From Acidimicrobiia bacterium (GTDB lineage: Bacteria > Actinomycetota > Acidimicrobiia > IMCC26256 > PALSA-610), in NCBI GenBank assembly GCA_036271555.1, contig DATBAK010000026.1, positions 1-64,000 of the forward strand: DNA of 64,000 bases. Direction: 5' to 3'. The notes beneath the pieces are model-generated. The model was not told where the DNA came from. It did not search any database and saw nothing but the letters and a program-made list of their open reading frames with translations. Position numbers and translations under genes: made by a program. Numbering within the stretch: position 1 is the stretch's first letter; each line of letters starts with the position of its first letter. Below are positions 42,476-51,053 of this stretch, in pieces.

Positions 42476-43461
42476 CGGTCGCCGGCGCGACGATCGTCGG
42501 TTACGGAGTCGCCGTCCCCGAGGGCCGCCTCACCAATCAAGACCTCGAAGCGCGCGTCGAGACTTCGGACGCGTGGATCGTCGAGCGCACCGGCATTCGC
42601 GAGCGTCGCATCGCCGGTCCCGACGAGAGCACCGCGACGCTCGGTACCACCGCGGCCGCGGCGGCGATCAAGCACGCGGGACTCACGCCGTCCGACATCG
42701 ACCTCATGATCGTGGCGACGCAATCGCCCGAGCAGCCGATGCCGCACACCGGCGCGTTCATCGGTGAAGCGCTCGGATTGCGGTGCGGATCGTTCGACCT
42801 CTCCGCCGCGTGCAGCGGATTCGTGTACGAGCTCGTCGTCGGCGCGTCGATGCTCGCGACCGGCAGCCGCAACGTGCTGCTCGTCGGCGCCGAGACCGTC
42901 TCGCGACTGATGGATCCCGAGGACCGCACGACGACGATCCTCTTCGGCGACGCCGCGGGCGCCGCGGTGATCGCCCCCGCGACCGGCGACGGCGGCCTGC
43001 TCGCGTGGGACCTCGGCTGCGACGGCTCCGCCGCGGGCCTGCTCGAGATCCCCGCCGGCGGATCGCGACTGCGACCGTCGATCGAGACCGTCAAGGCCGG
43101 CAAGCACTACATGTACATGGCCGGCCAAGAGGTGTTCCGGCGCGCGGTGCGCGTCGTCGTCGAATCGAGCGCGGCGACGCTCGAGAAGGCGGGCATCACC
43201 GCGGACGACGTCGACTGGTTCGTGCCCCACCAGGCGAACCTCCGCATCATCGAGGCCGCGTCGGGTCGTGTCGGCATTCCGATGGAGCGCACGATCGTGA
43301 ACATCGAGCGCTACGGCAACACGTCGTCGGCGTCGATCCCGCTCGCGTTGTTCGAAGCCGTAGACGACGGCCGTGTCCAGCCCGGCGACCTCGTGTTGAT
43401 GTGCGGATTCGGCGCGGGCATGACCTGGGCGAGCGCACTGATGCGCTGGGGTGATCGATGA
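42472..43461 (+). CDS. fabH: 3-oxoacyl-ACP synthase III FabH
   Basis: 329 residues from a GTG at 42472 overlapping the previous stop (GTGA). Thiolase fold with the FabH triad Cys114 (SAACSGF), His253 (PHQAN) and Asn283 (YGNTSSAS). It starts fatty-acid chains by condensing an acyl-CoA with malonyl-ACP. The primer (acetyl or branched) cannot be told from sequence alone. The stop overlaps fabG. Confidence 0.95.
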   Translation: MTVAGATIVGYGVAVPEGRLTNQDLEARVETSDAWIVERTGIRERRIAGPDESTATLGTTAAAAAIKHAGLTPSDIDLMIVATQSPEQPMPHTGAFIGEALGLRCGSFDLSAACSGFVYELVVGASMLATGSRNVLLVGAETVSRLMDPEDRTTTILFGDAAGAAVIAPATGDGGLLAWDLGCDGSAAGLLEIPAGGSRLRPSIETVKAGKHYMYMAGQEVFRRAVRVVVESSAATLEKAGITADDVDWFVPHQANLRIIEAASGRVGIPMERTIVNIERYGNTSSASIPLALFEAVDDGRVQPGDLVLMCGFGAGMTWASALMRWGDR

Positions 43462-44204
43462 GCGACACGAGCCCCGCGCTCGTCACGGGCGGATCGAAAG
43501 GCATCGGCGCGGCGACGTGCGTCGCGCTCGCGCGCCAGGGTCACCCCGTCACGTTCTGCTACGGAAACGACGACGCGGGCGCGCAGGCGACGGTCGCGGC
43601 GGTCGAAGCCGCGGGCGGCAAGGCGCTCGCGGTACGCGCCGACGTCGCCGATGCAAGCGCGGTCGACCGGCTCTTCGGCGAAGCCGAGGCCGCGTTCGGC
43701 GCGCCGCTCGTGCTCGTGAACAACGCGGGCGTCACCCGCGACGGACTCGTCGTACGCATGACCGACGAGCAGTGGGACGCGGTGCTCTCGACGAACCTGA
43801 CCGGCGCGTTCCATACGATCCGGCGCGCCACGCCCGCCATGATGAAGGCGCGGTACGGACGCATCGTCAACGTGTCGTCCGCGAGCGCGCAGATCGGCGC
43901 ACCGGGGCAGGCGAACTACGCCGCTGCGAAGGCCGGACTGCTCGGTCTGACCCGTTCGGTCGCGCGCGAGCTCGCGCGTCGCAGCATCACGTGCAACGTC
44001 GTCGCGCCGGGTCCGATCGAGACCGCGATGACCGCGGACATGCCCGAGGACTGGCGCGCGACGGCCGCGCAGACGGTTCCACTCGGACGTTTCGGCACGG
44101 TCGAGGAATGCGCGAGCGCCATCGCGTTCTTGAGCTCGCAAGCCGCCGGCTACGTGACCGGCGCGCTCCTACCCGTCGACGGCGGGCTCGGGATGGGGCA
44201 CTGA
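43458..44204 (+). CDS. fabG: 3-oxoacyl-ACP reductase FabG
   Basis: 248 residues from an ATG at 43458 overlapping the fabH stop. Short-chain dehydrogenase with NADPH motif TGGSKGIG, NNAG at 88-91, and catalytic Ser141, Tyr154 and Lys158 (YAAAK). It reduces 3-oxoacyl-ACP. Short-chain dehydrogenases are versatile, but the context makes FabG the clear choice. It is followed by 91 bp before acpP, where translation restarts at a strong ribosome site. Confidence 0.95.
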   Translation: MSDTSPALVTGGSKGIGAATCVALARQGHPVTFCYGNDDAGAQATVAAVEAAGGKALAVRADVADASAVDRLFGEAEAAFGAPLVLVNNAGVTRDGLVVRMTDEQWDAVLSTNLTGAFHTIRRATPAMMKARYGRIVNVSSASAQIGAPGQANYAAAKAGLLGLTRSVARELARRSITCNVVAPGPIETAMTADMPEDWRATAAQTVPLGRFGTVEECASAIAFLSSQAAGYVTGALLPVDGGLGMGH

Positions 44205-44295
44205 TTTCGCACGCCCGTCCCGTACAGTTCGACCCAGTTCGACCCGTCCGACCGACCGTCATGCCCGAATCCCAGCCCTTTCAGGAGGACATCAC

Positions 44296-44538
44296 ATGGA
44301 GCGCACCGTGGCACTCGACGCCATTCGTGACGTTGCCGTCGAGGTGCTCAGTGTCGAGCCCGACTCCGTCACGGAGGCGGCTCGTTTCAAGGAAGATCTC
44401 GACGCCGACAGCCTCGACCTCGTCGAGCTCGTGATGGGTCTCGAGGAGCGCTTCGACATCGAAGTGCCCGAGGAGGACCTCGAAGGCGTCACCACCGTCG
44501 GTCACGCGGTCGACATGGTGCTCGCCAAGGTCGGGTGA
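44296..44538 (+). CDS. acpP: Acyl carrier protein
   Basis: 80 residues, acidic, with the phosphopantetheine site DADSLDLVELV (Ser39). CAGGAGG lies just upstream of the ATG at 44296, a stronger site than its neighbours have, as fits an abundant protein. It carries the growing chain for the operon's enzymes. Seven bp separate it from fabF. Confidence 0.97.
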   Translation: MERTVALDAIRDVAVEVLSVEPDSVTEAARFKEDLDADSLDLVELVMGLEERFDIEVPEEDLEGVTTVGHAVDMVLAKVG

Positions 44539-44545
44539 CCCACCG

Positions 44546-45796
44546 ATGAGCGCCGCCGTCGATCACCGGGGAAGAGCGCGCGTCGCGGTCACCGGGCTGG
44601 GTGTGAAGACGCCCGCCGGCTGCGACGTCGACTCGTTCTGGAGCGCGCTCACTGCCGGCGTCTCCGCCGCCGCGCCGCTCACGCTGCTCGACACCGCCGA
44701 CCTCGCGGTGAAGTTCGGCTGCGAGGTGCGCGACTTCGACGTCACCGCGTACGTGCCGCCGAAAGACGCGCGCCGGCTCGACCGTTCGTCGCAGCTCGGC
44801 GTTGCGGCCGCGGCCGACGCGCTCGCCGACGCCGGCGATCTCGCGACCGACCCCGCGCGCTGCGGCGTCGTCATGGGTGGCGGCGTCGGTGGCCTCACGA
44901 CGCTCGAGGAGCAGGTCATCATCCGCCACGACAAGGGCTCGACTCGCGTCAGCCCCTTGCTCGTGCCGATGATGATGGTGAACGCGACGGCCGGGAACAT
45001 CGCGATGCGCTTCGGCTGGACCGGGCCGAACCTCTGTGTCGCGACCGCGTGCGCCGCGAGCGCGAACGCGATCGGCGAGGCCGCGCGCATGATCCGCTAC
45101 GGCGAGGCCGACGTCGTGCTCGCGGGCGGTGCGGAGTGCTCGATCACCCCGACCGCGATGGGCGCGTTCGCACGTATGACCGCGCTGAGCACGCGCAACG
45201 ACGATCCTCTCCGCGCGTCGCGGCCGTTCGACGCCGATCGGGACGGCTTCGTGATGGGTGAGGGCGCGGCCGCGCTCGTACTCGAGTCGTGGGACCACGC
45301 GGTCGCGCGCGGCGCGCGCATCTACGGCGAGATCGTCGGCTACGGCCGGAACTCCGACGCCTACCACATCACTGCGCCGTCGCCCGGTGGTGAGGGCGCG
45401 GCTGCGTGCATGCAGCTCGCGCTCGACGACGCGGGACTCGCACCGTCCGACATCGCGCACATCAACGCGCACGGCACGTCGACGCCGCTCAACGACGCGG
45501 CCGAGGCCGAGGCGGTGCGCAAGGTGTTCGGCGACACTTCCCCACCGACGACGTCGACGAAGGGCGTCACCGGTCACCTGATCGGCGCGGCCGGCGCGAC
45601 CGAGGCGGTCGCGTGCCTGATCGCGATGGCCGAGGGTCTCGTGCCGCCGACCGCGAACTTCGAACAGCTCGGCGACGACATCCATCTCGACATCGTCGCG
45701 GGCAAGCCGCGCGCCGTCGCCGCGGGTCCTGCACTGTCGAACTCGTTCGGATTCGGCGGCCACAACGCGAGCCTGATCATCGCCCCGGCGTCGTGA
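44546..45796 (+). CDS. fabF: 3-oxoacyl-ACP synthase II FabF
   Basis: 416 residues. Beta-ketoacyl synthase fold with catalytic Cys169 (VATACAAS), His309 (NAHGTSTP) and His344 (VTGHLIGAAG). It elongates acyl-ACP with malonyl-ACP. Only one elongating KAS is present, unlike the kasA-kasB pair of mycobacteria. Its stop overlaps the carboxyltransferase gene (GTGA). Confidence 0.96.
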   Translation: MSAAVDHRGRARVAVTGLGVKTPAGCDVDSFWSALTAGVSAAAPLTLLDTADLAVKFGCEVRDFDVTAYVPPKDARRLDRSSQLGVAAAADALADAGDLATDPARCGVVMGGGVGGLTTLEEQVIIRHDKGSTRVSPLLVPMMMVNATAGNIAMRFGWTGPNLCVATACAASANAIGEAARMIRYGEADVVLAGGAECSITPTAMGAFARMTALSTRNDDPLRASRPFDADRDGFVMGEGAAALVLESWDHAVARGARIYGEIVGYGRNSDAYHITAPSPGGEGAAACMQLALDDAGLAPSDIAHINAHGTSTPLNDAAEAEAVRKVFGDTSPPTTSTKGVTGHLIGAAGATEAVACLIAMAEGLVPPTANFEQLGDDIHLDIVAGKPRAVAAGPALSNSFGFGGHNASLIIAPAS

Positions 45797-47163
45797 CCGT
45801 CGCGGTCGCGATCGGCGCGCAGGTCGACGCCGCCGCCACGGCGGGGATGCGGGAGATCGACGGACGTCCCGTCTCGTGGTTCCGCGTCGCGGGCGGCAAG
45901 CACCACGGCGCGATCGGGGCGGCCGGTGCGGGGACGATCGCGCGGGCGGTCACGCTCGGCCTCGAGTCGCACCTACCGATCGTCGGTGTGCTCGACACGT
46001 CCGGTGCGGAGCTTCGCGAGAACGTCGCCGCGCTCCACGGTTGGGGCCGCATCGCACGCGCGTTCGCGCACGCGTCGGGCGTGGTGCCGACCGTGCTCAC
46101 GGTCATCGGGCCGTGCGTCTCCGGTCCCGCGCTGCTGCTCGGGCTCGCCGATCTCGTCGTGATGACCGGCGACGCGTTCGCGTACGTGAGCGGTCCCGAC
46201 TCCGTCGTCGAGTTCACGGGCATCTCGGTGGCGCGCGGCGCCCTCGGCGGCGCGGCGATGCACGGCACGCGCAGCGGCGTCGCATCGCTCGTCGTCGACA
46301 CGCCGGAAGAAGCCGAGCAGGCGGTCGCCGCGCTGCTCTCGTACCTTCCGAGCCATCATCTCGAGGATCCGCCGCTCGTGGCCGGCGACGATGTCGCGGC
46401 CCGGCCGTGCGAGCAGGCGGCGCGGGTCGTGCCCGCGGCGCCGAACCGGCCCTACGACGTCCGCGTCGTCGTCGAGGACGTGCTCGACGCCGACACCCTC
46501 TTGGAGCTGCGCGCCGACTACGCGGCGAACATGGTGACCGCGCTCGGACGTCTCGGTGGGCGGGCGGTCGGCGTCGTCGCGAACCAGCCGTCGCACCGCG
46601 CGGGCACGCTCGACATCGAGGCGTCGCGCAAGGCGGCGCGCTTCGTCGAGTTCTGCGACTCCTTCAACCTGCCGATCCTCACCTTCGTCGACACGCCCGG
46701 CTTCGAGCCCGGGCGCGACCTCGAATGGCGCGGGATGATCCGCCACGGCGCGGAGCTCGTGCACGCATATTGCGCGGCGACCGTGCCGCGCGTCTGCATC
46801 GTGCTGCGCAAGGCGTACGGCGGCGCGTACATCGTCATGGACTCGCGTGGGGTCGGGAACGACGTCTGTCTCGCGTGGCCGGGCGCAGAGATCGCGGTGA
46901 TGGGCGGGTCCGCGGCGGTGCAGATCCTGCACGGCCGGCGGCTGCGCACCCTGTCCGACGAGGAGCGCGTGACGAGCGAGCGCGAGCTCGTCGACGAATA
47001 CGGGACCGCCTTCTCGAACCCGTACCGCGCCGCGGAGCGCGGGTACGTCGACGCCGTGATCGAGCCGTCCGAGACCCGCAGCGCGCTGCTGCGCACGCTG
47101 GAAGTACTCGCAACGAAGCGCGACACCCGACGGCCGCGGCGACACTCCAACGGGCCGCTCTGA
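45793..47163 (+). CDS. Acyl-CoA carboxylase carboxyltransferase (AccD6-like)
   Basis: 456 residues from a GTG at 45793 overlapping fabF. Two crotonase-fold halves: an N-terminal half with GPCVSGPALLLGLADLVVM and YVSGPDSVVEFTG, and a C-terminal half with VDTPGFEPGRDLEWRGMIRH and KAYGGAYIVMDSRGVGNDV. It should make malonyl-CoA (or methylmalonyl-CoA) with a biotinylated alpha subunit encoded elsewhere. The chain is about 50-70 residues shorter at the N-terminus than typical PccB/AccD5 proteins. Its position after fabF parallels mycobacterial accD6. Confidence 0.9.
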   Translation: MTVAVAIGAQVDAAATAGMREIDGRPVSWFRVAGGKHHGAIGAAGAGTIARAVTLGLESHLPIVGVLDTSGAELRENVAALHGWGRIARAFAHASGVVPTVLTVIGPCVSGPALLLGLADLVVMTGDAFAYVSGPDSVVEFTGISVARGALGGAAMHGTRSGVASLVVDTPEEAEQAVAALLSYLPSHHLEDPPLVAGDDVAARPCEQAARVVPAAPNRPYDVRVVVEDVLDADTLLELRADYAANMVTALGRLGGRAVGVVANQPSHRAGTLDIEASRKAARFVEFCDSFNLPILTFVDTPGFEPGRDLEWRGMIRHGAELVHAYCAATVPRVCIVLRKAYGGAYIVMDSRGVGNDVCLAWPGAEIAVMGGSAAVQILHGRRLRTLSDEERVTSERELVDEYGTAFSNPYRAAERGYVDAVIEPSETRSALLRTLEVLATKRDTRRPRRHSNGPL

Positions 47164-47188
47164 CCCGCGCCTTCACTCGGGGGGATCG

Positions 47189-47944
47189 ATGCTGCTGAAG
47201 GACCGACGCATTCTCGTCACGGGCGTGCTCAACACCGACTCGATCGGGTTCGGCGTCGCGCGGCGCGCGCAGGAGGAAGGCGCGGAGGTCGTGCTGACGT
47301 CGTTCGGGCGCGCGATGAGCCTCACGCAGCGCGCGGCCCGCCGGCTGCCGGAGACGGTCGAGATCGTCGAGCTCGACGTGTCGAACGACGACGATCTCGC
47401 GTCGCTCGCGGCGCGCGTCGGCGGCCGCCTCGACGGCGTGCTGCACGCGATCGCGTTTGCACCGGAGTCGTGTCTCGGCGGCGGATTTCTCACCGCGCCG
47501 TGGAGCGACGTCTCGATCGCGCTGCAGGTGTCGGCGTATTCGCTGAAGGCGTTGGCGGTCGCGTGCCGGCCGCTACTCAGCGGCGGTGGGTCGATCGTGG
47601 GCCTCGACTTCGACGCCACGCAGGCGTGGCCCGTGTACGACTGGATGGGCGTCGCCAAGGCCGCGTTCGAGTCGACTGCGCGGTACCTCGCGCGCGACTT
47701 CGGCGCCGACGGCATCCGCGTGAACCTCGTCGCCGCAGGCCCGATCCGCACGATCGCGGCGAAGAGCATCCCGGGCTTCGACCAGTTCGAAAACGTGTGG
47801 GCGACGCGTGCACCACTCGGCTGGAACGTGAAGGACAACGAGCCCGTCGCGCGCGCGTGCGTCGCGCTGCTCTCGGATCTGTTCCCGATGACGACGGGCG
47901 AGATCGTTCACGTCGATGGCGGCTTCCACGCCGTCGGCGCGTAA
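47189..47944 (+). CDS. fabI: Enoyl-ACP reductase FabI (InhA-like)
   Basis: 251 residues. NADH site LVTGVLNTDSIGFGVA, catalytic Tyr150 and Lys157 in YDWMGVAKAAFES (the Tyr-x6-Lys pattern of FabI/InhA), and AGPIRTIAAKSIPGF of the substrate loop. It performs the last reduction of the elongation cycle. As the last gene of the FAS-II operon it completes a self-contained pathway. The gene ends 20 bp before a strong hairpin. Confidence 0.95.
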   Translation: MLLKDRRILVTGVLNTDSIGFGVARRAQEEGAEVVLTSFGRAMSLTQRAARRLPETVEIVELDVSNDDDLASLAARVGGRLDGVLHAIAFAPESCLGGGFLTAPWSDVSIALQVSAYSLKALAVACRPLLSGGGSIVGLDFDATQAWPVYDWMGVAKAAFESTARYLARDFGADGIRVNLVAAGPIRTIAAKSIPGFDQFENVWATRAPLGWNVKDNEPVARACVALLSDLFPMTTGEIVHVDGGFHAVGA

Positions 47945-47963
47945 GCGCTCGTCCGCGTTCGTA

Positions 47964-48007
47964 GTGGTACTGCGTTACGGGGCTATGCCCCGATAACGCA
48001 GTACCAC
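47964..48007. terminator. Strong palindromic hairpin between convergent fabI and bcp
   Basis: Arms GTGGTACTGCGTTA (47964-47977) and TAACGCAGTACCAC (47994-48007) are perfect complements. Inside them CGGGGC (47978-47983) pairs with GCCCCG (47987-47992), leaving a TAT loop and one unpaired A at 47993. The total is 20 bp. No T tract follows on either strand. Its place between two convergent stops suggests a bidirectional terminator; the length and perfection also fit a dispersed palindromic repeat. Confidence 0.65.
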
Positions 48008-48023
48008 GGGACCGAGGCGAGGC

Positions 48024-48479
48024 TCAGAGCGCGCTCTTGACCTTCTTGACGGTGTCCTTCGGGGAGACCTTGTAGAAGACGCCGGCCAGCTTGCCCTTCT
48101 CGTCGACGACGAAGGCCGAGCGGATGATGCCCATGTACTTCTTGCCGTAGAGCGACTTCTCGCCCCACGCGTCCCACGCGGTCGCGACCGAATGGTCCTC
48201 GTCGGCGAGGAGCGGGAACTCGAGCGAGTACTTCTCGTCGAACTTCAACTGCTTCGCCGGCGCGTCCGGACTGATGCCCACGATCGCGACGCCGAGTCGC
48301 TTCAACGACGGGTGCGCGTCGCGCAACTCGCAGGACTGCGTCGTACAGCCCGGCGTGTCGGCCTTCGGGTAGAAGTACACGATCAGCTTCCGGCCCTTGA
48401 AGTCACCGAGCTTCACCTTCTTCCCGTGCTGGTCGACCAGCGAGAAGTTGGGGGCCTTGTCACCGACCGCGAGCGCCAT
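48024..48479 (-). CDS. bcp: Thioredoxin-dependent peroxiredoxin (Bcp/PrxQ)
   Basis: 151 residues from the ATG at 48479 (GGAGGAC upstream). AhpC/TSA fold with peroxidatic Cys45 in ADTPGCTTQSC and resolving Cys50 five residues later, the PrxQ pattern. It reduces hydroperoxides, including lipid peroxides, with thioredoxin. Ends with a basic helix (KVSPKDTVKKVKSAL). Convergent with fabI and divergent from the MFS gene. Confidence 0.95.
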   Translation of the reverse strand: MALAVGDKAPNFSLVDQHGKKVKLGDFKGRKLIVYFYPKADTPGCTTQSCELRDAHPSLKRLGVAIVGISPDAPAKQLKFDEKYSLEFPLLADEDHSVATAWDAWGEKSLYGKKYMGIIRSAFVVDEKGKLAGVFYKVSPKDTVKKVKSAL

Positions 48480-48526
48480 GTCGTCCTCCATCCGGCGCCG
48501 TTCGGTTGCGACGCACCGGCCGTAGC

Positions 48527-50155
48527 ATGCCGCACGTGCGCCGCCAGATGCTCGTCCGCCTCGACGAGCCGGTGGCGGACGTGGAGCAGGCCGCGCGCGC
48601 CGCGCTCGACGTCGACGGGCCGCCCGGCGGCACGCTGACGGGCACGCTTCCGAGCGCGGCCGCCGACGCGTCGCTGTCGGTGACGATCGTGAGCGACGCC
48701 GCGGGCTCGCTCGTGACCGTCGACGCGGACACCGACTTCGCGGTGCCCTTCTTCTGGTGGGCGATCGGCCCGCTCGTCGCGACGATGTTGAAGCGCAACG
48801 TGCGGTTCGCCGTCGAGAGCATCGAGGCCGCGCTCGACGGGACCGAGCCACCGCCGCCGCCGAAGGGTGTGAAGGCCCTCCCGGACGTGGCGTTCGAGCC
48901 GGAGCAGGCCGCGCTCCTCTCGGCCGCCGCGTTCGCGTGCACGATCGCGGGCTTCGGCGGCGGCCTCTTCGGTCAGAACTCGAGCTTCATCGCCGACGCG
49001 TTCCACGCGTCCGACGCGCGTCTGAGCAGCGCACTCGCGATCACGCGCGGCGGGGTGCTCGTCGCGCTCGTCGCGACCGCCCTCGCCGACCGCGTCGGCC
49101 GCCGGCGCATGCTCCTCGTGTGCGTCGCCGGAATCTGCATCACGAACATCGCGTCCGCGTTCGCACCCTCGCTCGGGTCCCTCACCGCGCTACAGACCCT
49201 CACGCGCGCGTTCGTGAACGCGACCTATGCCGTCGCTGCGGTCGCCGCCGTCGAAGAGGCGCCCGAAGGCGCGCGCGCGTTCTCGACGGCGATGCTCGGG
49301 CTCGCCGGGGGCTTCGGCTTCTCCTTCGCGGTGCTCACCCTGCCGATCGCGGACCGCGGCGTGCAGGCCTGGCGCGTGTCGTTCGCGTTGAGCTTCGTCG
49401 TGCTGCTCATGATCCCCCGTCTCGCGCGCGAGCTCGCCGAGACTCGCCGCTACCACGCGCTCGTGTCGAAGCGGATCACGCGCGGGCAGCTGCGCGAGGT
49501 GCTCGGCCCGACGTACGGTCGGCGGTTCTTCCTGCTCGCCCTCATCGCACTGCTCACGAACGTCTTCAACGCGCCCTCGTCGCAGCTCACGAACCGCTAC
49601 CTGCAGGACGTGCGCCACTTCTCGGGATCCGGGATCGTCGTGCTCCTCGCGGTGACGACGGTGGTGCCGGGAATCCTCGGCGTGATCGTCGCGAGCCGGC
49701 TCGCCGAACGGGGCCGGCGCATTCCGCTCGCGAGCGCGTCGCTCTTCGGCGCGACCGCGATCCAGATGGTGTTCTTCCTCGTCGGTGGTCCGGTGCTCTG
49801 GGTGAGCTCGGGCCTCGCCACGGTGACCGGCGCGGTCGCGGGCATCGTGCTCGCCACGCTCGGCGCCGAGCTGTTCGCGACCGAGGTGCGCGGCACCGCG
49901 AACGGATTCCTCGTGGGCATCAGCGTGATCGGGTCCGCGGGTGGCCTCGTCGCGGCGGGCCAGCTCTCCGACCACGTCGGCGGCATCGGTCGCGCGATCG
50001 CGATCTGTGGCATCGCGTCGCTCGTCGCCGCGTTCTTCGTGCCCGGGCTGCCCGAGTCGTACGGGCGCCCGCTCGACGAGTTGAGTCCCTCGACGACCGA
50101 GCGCGCCGTCGAACCGATCGACGAGACTGCGACCGAGGAGGGTGACGATGGCTGA
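48527..50155 (+). CDS. MFS transporter with an N-terminal SRPBCC-like soluble domain
   Basis: 542 residues from the ATG at 48527; starts at 48506, 48536 and 48551 are also possible. The first about 115 residues are soluble (QMLVRLDEPVADVEQAARAA, VTIVSDAAGSLVTVDADTDF, LKRNVRFAVESIEAALDG) and resemble a small START/SRPBCC-type domain. From about residue 125 there are twelve membrane helices with the MFS motif ADRVGRRRM between helices 2 and 3. The C-terminal tail is acidic. Substrate unknown. The stop overlaps the SMP-30 gene, so the two are coupled. Confidence 0.8.
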   Translation: MPHVRRQMLVRLDEPVADVEQAARAALDVDGPPGGTLTGTLPSAAADASLSVTIVSDAAGSLVTVDADTDFAVPFFWWAIGPLVATMLKRNVRFAVESIEAALDGTEPPPPPKGVKALPDVAFEPEQAALLSAAAFACTIAGFGGGLFGQNSSFIADAFHASDARLSSALAITRGGVLVALVATALADRVGRRRMLLVCVAGICITNIASAFAPSLGSLTALQTLTRAFVNATYAVAAVAAVEEAPEGARAFSTAMLGLAGGFGFSFAVLTLPIADRGVQAWRVSFALSFVVLLMIPRLARELAETRRYHALVSKRITRGQLREVLGPTYGRRFFLLALIALLTNVFNAPSSQLTNRYLQDVRHFSGSGIVVLLAVTTVVPGILGVIVASRLAERGRRIPLASASLFGATAIQMVFFLVGGPVLWVSSGLATVTGAVAGIVLATLGAELFATEVRGTANGFLVGISVIGSAGGLVAAGQLSDHVGGIGRAIAICGIASLVAAFFVPGLPESYGRPLDELSPSTTERAVEPIDETATEEGDDG

Positions 50156-51005
50156 TGCTGCCGACCTGCGAACAGTGGTCGAAGGACTCGCGTTCCCGGA
50201 AGGGCCGCGCTGGCACGACGGCCGACTGTTCTTCTCGGATCAGCACGCGCACCAGGTGCTCGCGCTCGACCCCGCGACCGGCGCGGTCGACGAGATCGTG
50301 CGGGTCGAGCAGCAACCTTCGGGTCTGGGTTGGACACCGGCCGGCGACCTGCTGATCGTGTCGATGCTCGACCAGCGACTGCTCCGACTCGAGCGCGACG
50401 GCACCCTCGCGGAGGTGGCCGATCTCTCGGGCCTCTCGATCCACAACTGCAACGACATGGTCGTGTCGGCCGACGGGCGCGCCTACGTCGGCAGCTTCGG
50501 CTTCGACCTCGATCGGGGCGAGCGCCCGCGGCCGTCGAACATCGTCGCGGTCGAGCCCGACGGCACCGCGCGCGTCTCCGCCGACGACCTGCAGTTCCCG
50601 AACGGCAGCGTCGTCACCCCCGACGGTCGCACCCTGATCGTCGGCGAGACCGTCGCCGGTCGGCTCACCGCGTTCACGATCGCGGCCGACGGGTCCCTCA
50701 CCGATCGTCGCCTATGGGCGCAGCTCGACGGCGCGCTCCCCGACGGCATCTGCCTCGACGCCGAAGGCGCGGTGTGGATCGCGTGTCCGCTGAGCCGCCG
50801 GTGCCTGCGCGTGCGGGAAGGCGGCGAGATCCTGCAGGAGATCGCGACCGAGCAGGGCGCGTTCGCGTGCATGCTCGGCGACGACGACCGCCGCACGCTC
50901 TACATCTGCACGTCGGAGATGGCATTGAACGATGAGACCGTGAAGACGCGCCCCGGCCGCATCCGCGCGACCCGCGTCGCCATCCCGGGCGCCGGTTTGC
51001 CGTAG
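50148..51005 (+). CDS. SMP-30/gluconolactonase family protein
   Basis: 285 residues from the ATG at 50148 (GAGGAGG upstream), overlapping the MFS stop; a GTG at 50142 is an alternative. A six-bladed propeller with the metal ligands expected of the family: Glu in FPEGPRW, Asn in HNCNDM and Asp in LPDGICLD. Likely a lactonase or related hydrolase. Coupling to the MFS gene suggests import and use of a lactone or sugar acid, which is inference. Confidence 0.88.
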   Translation: MADAADLRTVVEGLAFPEGPRWHDGRLFFSDQHAHQVLALDPATGAVDEIVRVEQQPSGLGWTPAGDLLIVSMLDQRLLRLERDGTLAEVADLSGLSIHNCNDMVVSADGRAYVGSFGFDLDRGERPRPSNIVAVEPDGTARVSADDLQFPNGSVVTPDGRTLIVGETVAGRLTAFTIAADGSLTDRRLWAQLDGALPDGICLDAEGAVWIACPLSRRCLRVREGGEILQEIATEQGAFACMLGDDDRRTLYICTSEMALNDETVKTRPGRIRATRVAIPGAGLP

Positions 51006-51053
51006 CGACGAGCACGGCGCCCGTGTCCGGCGTGCCGCGTGCCGTCGCAGCGG

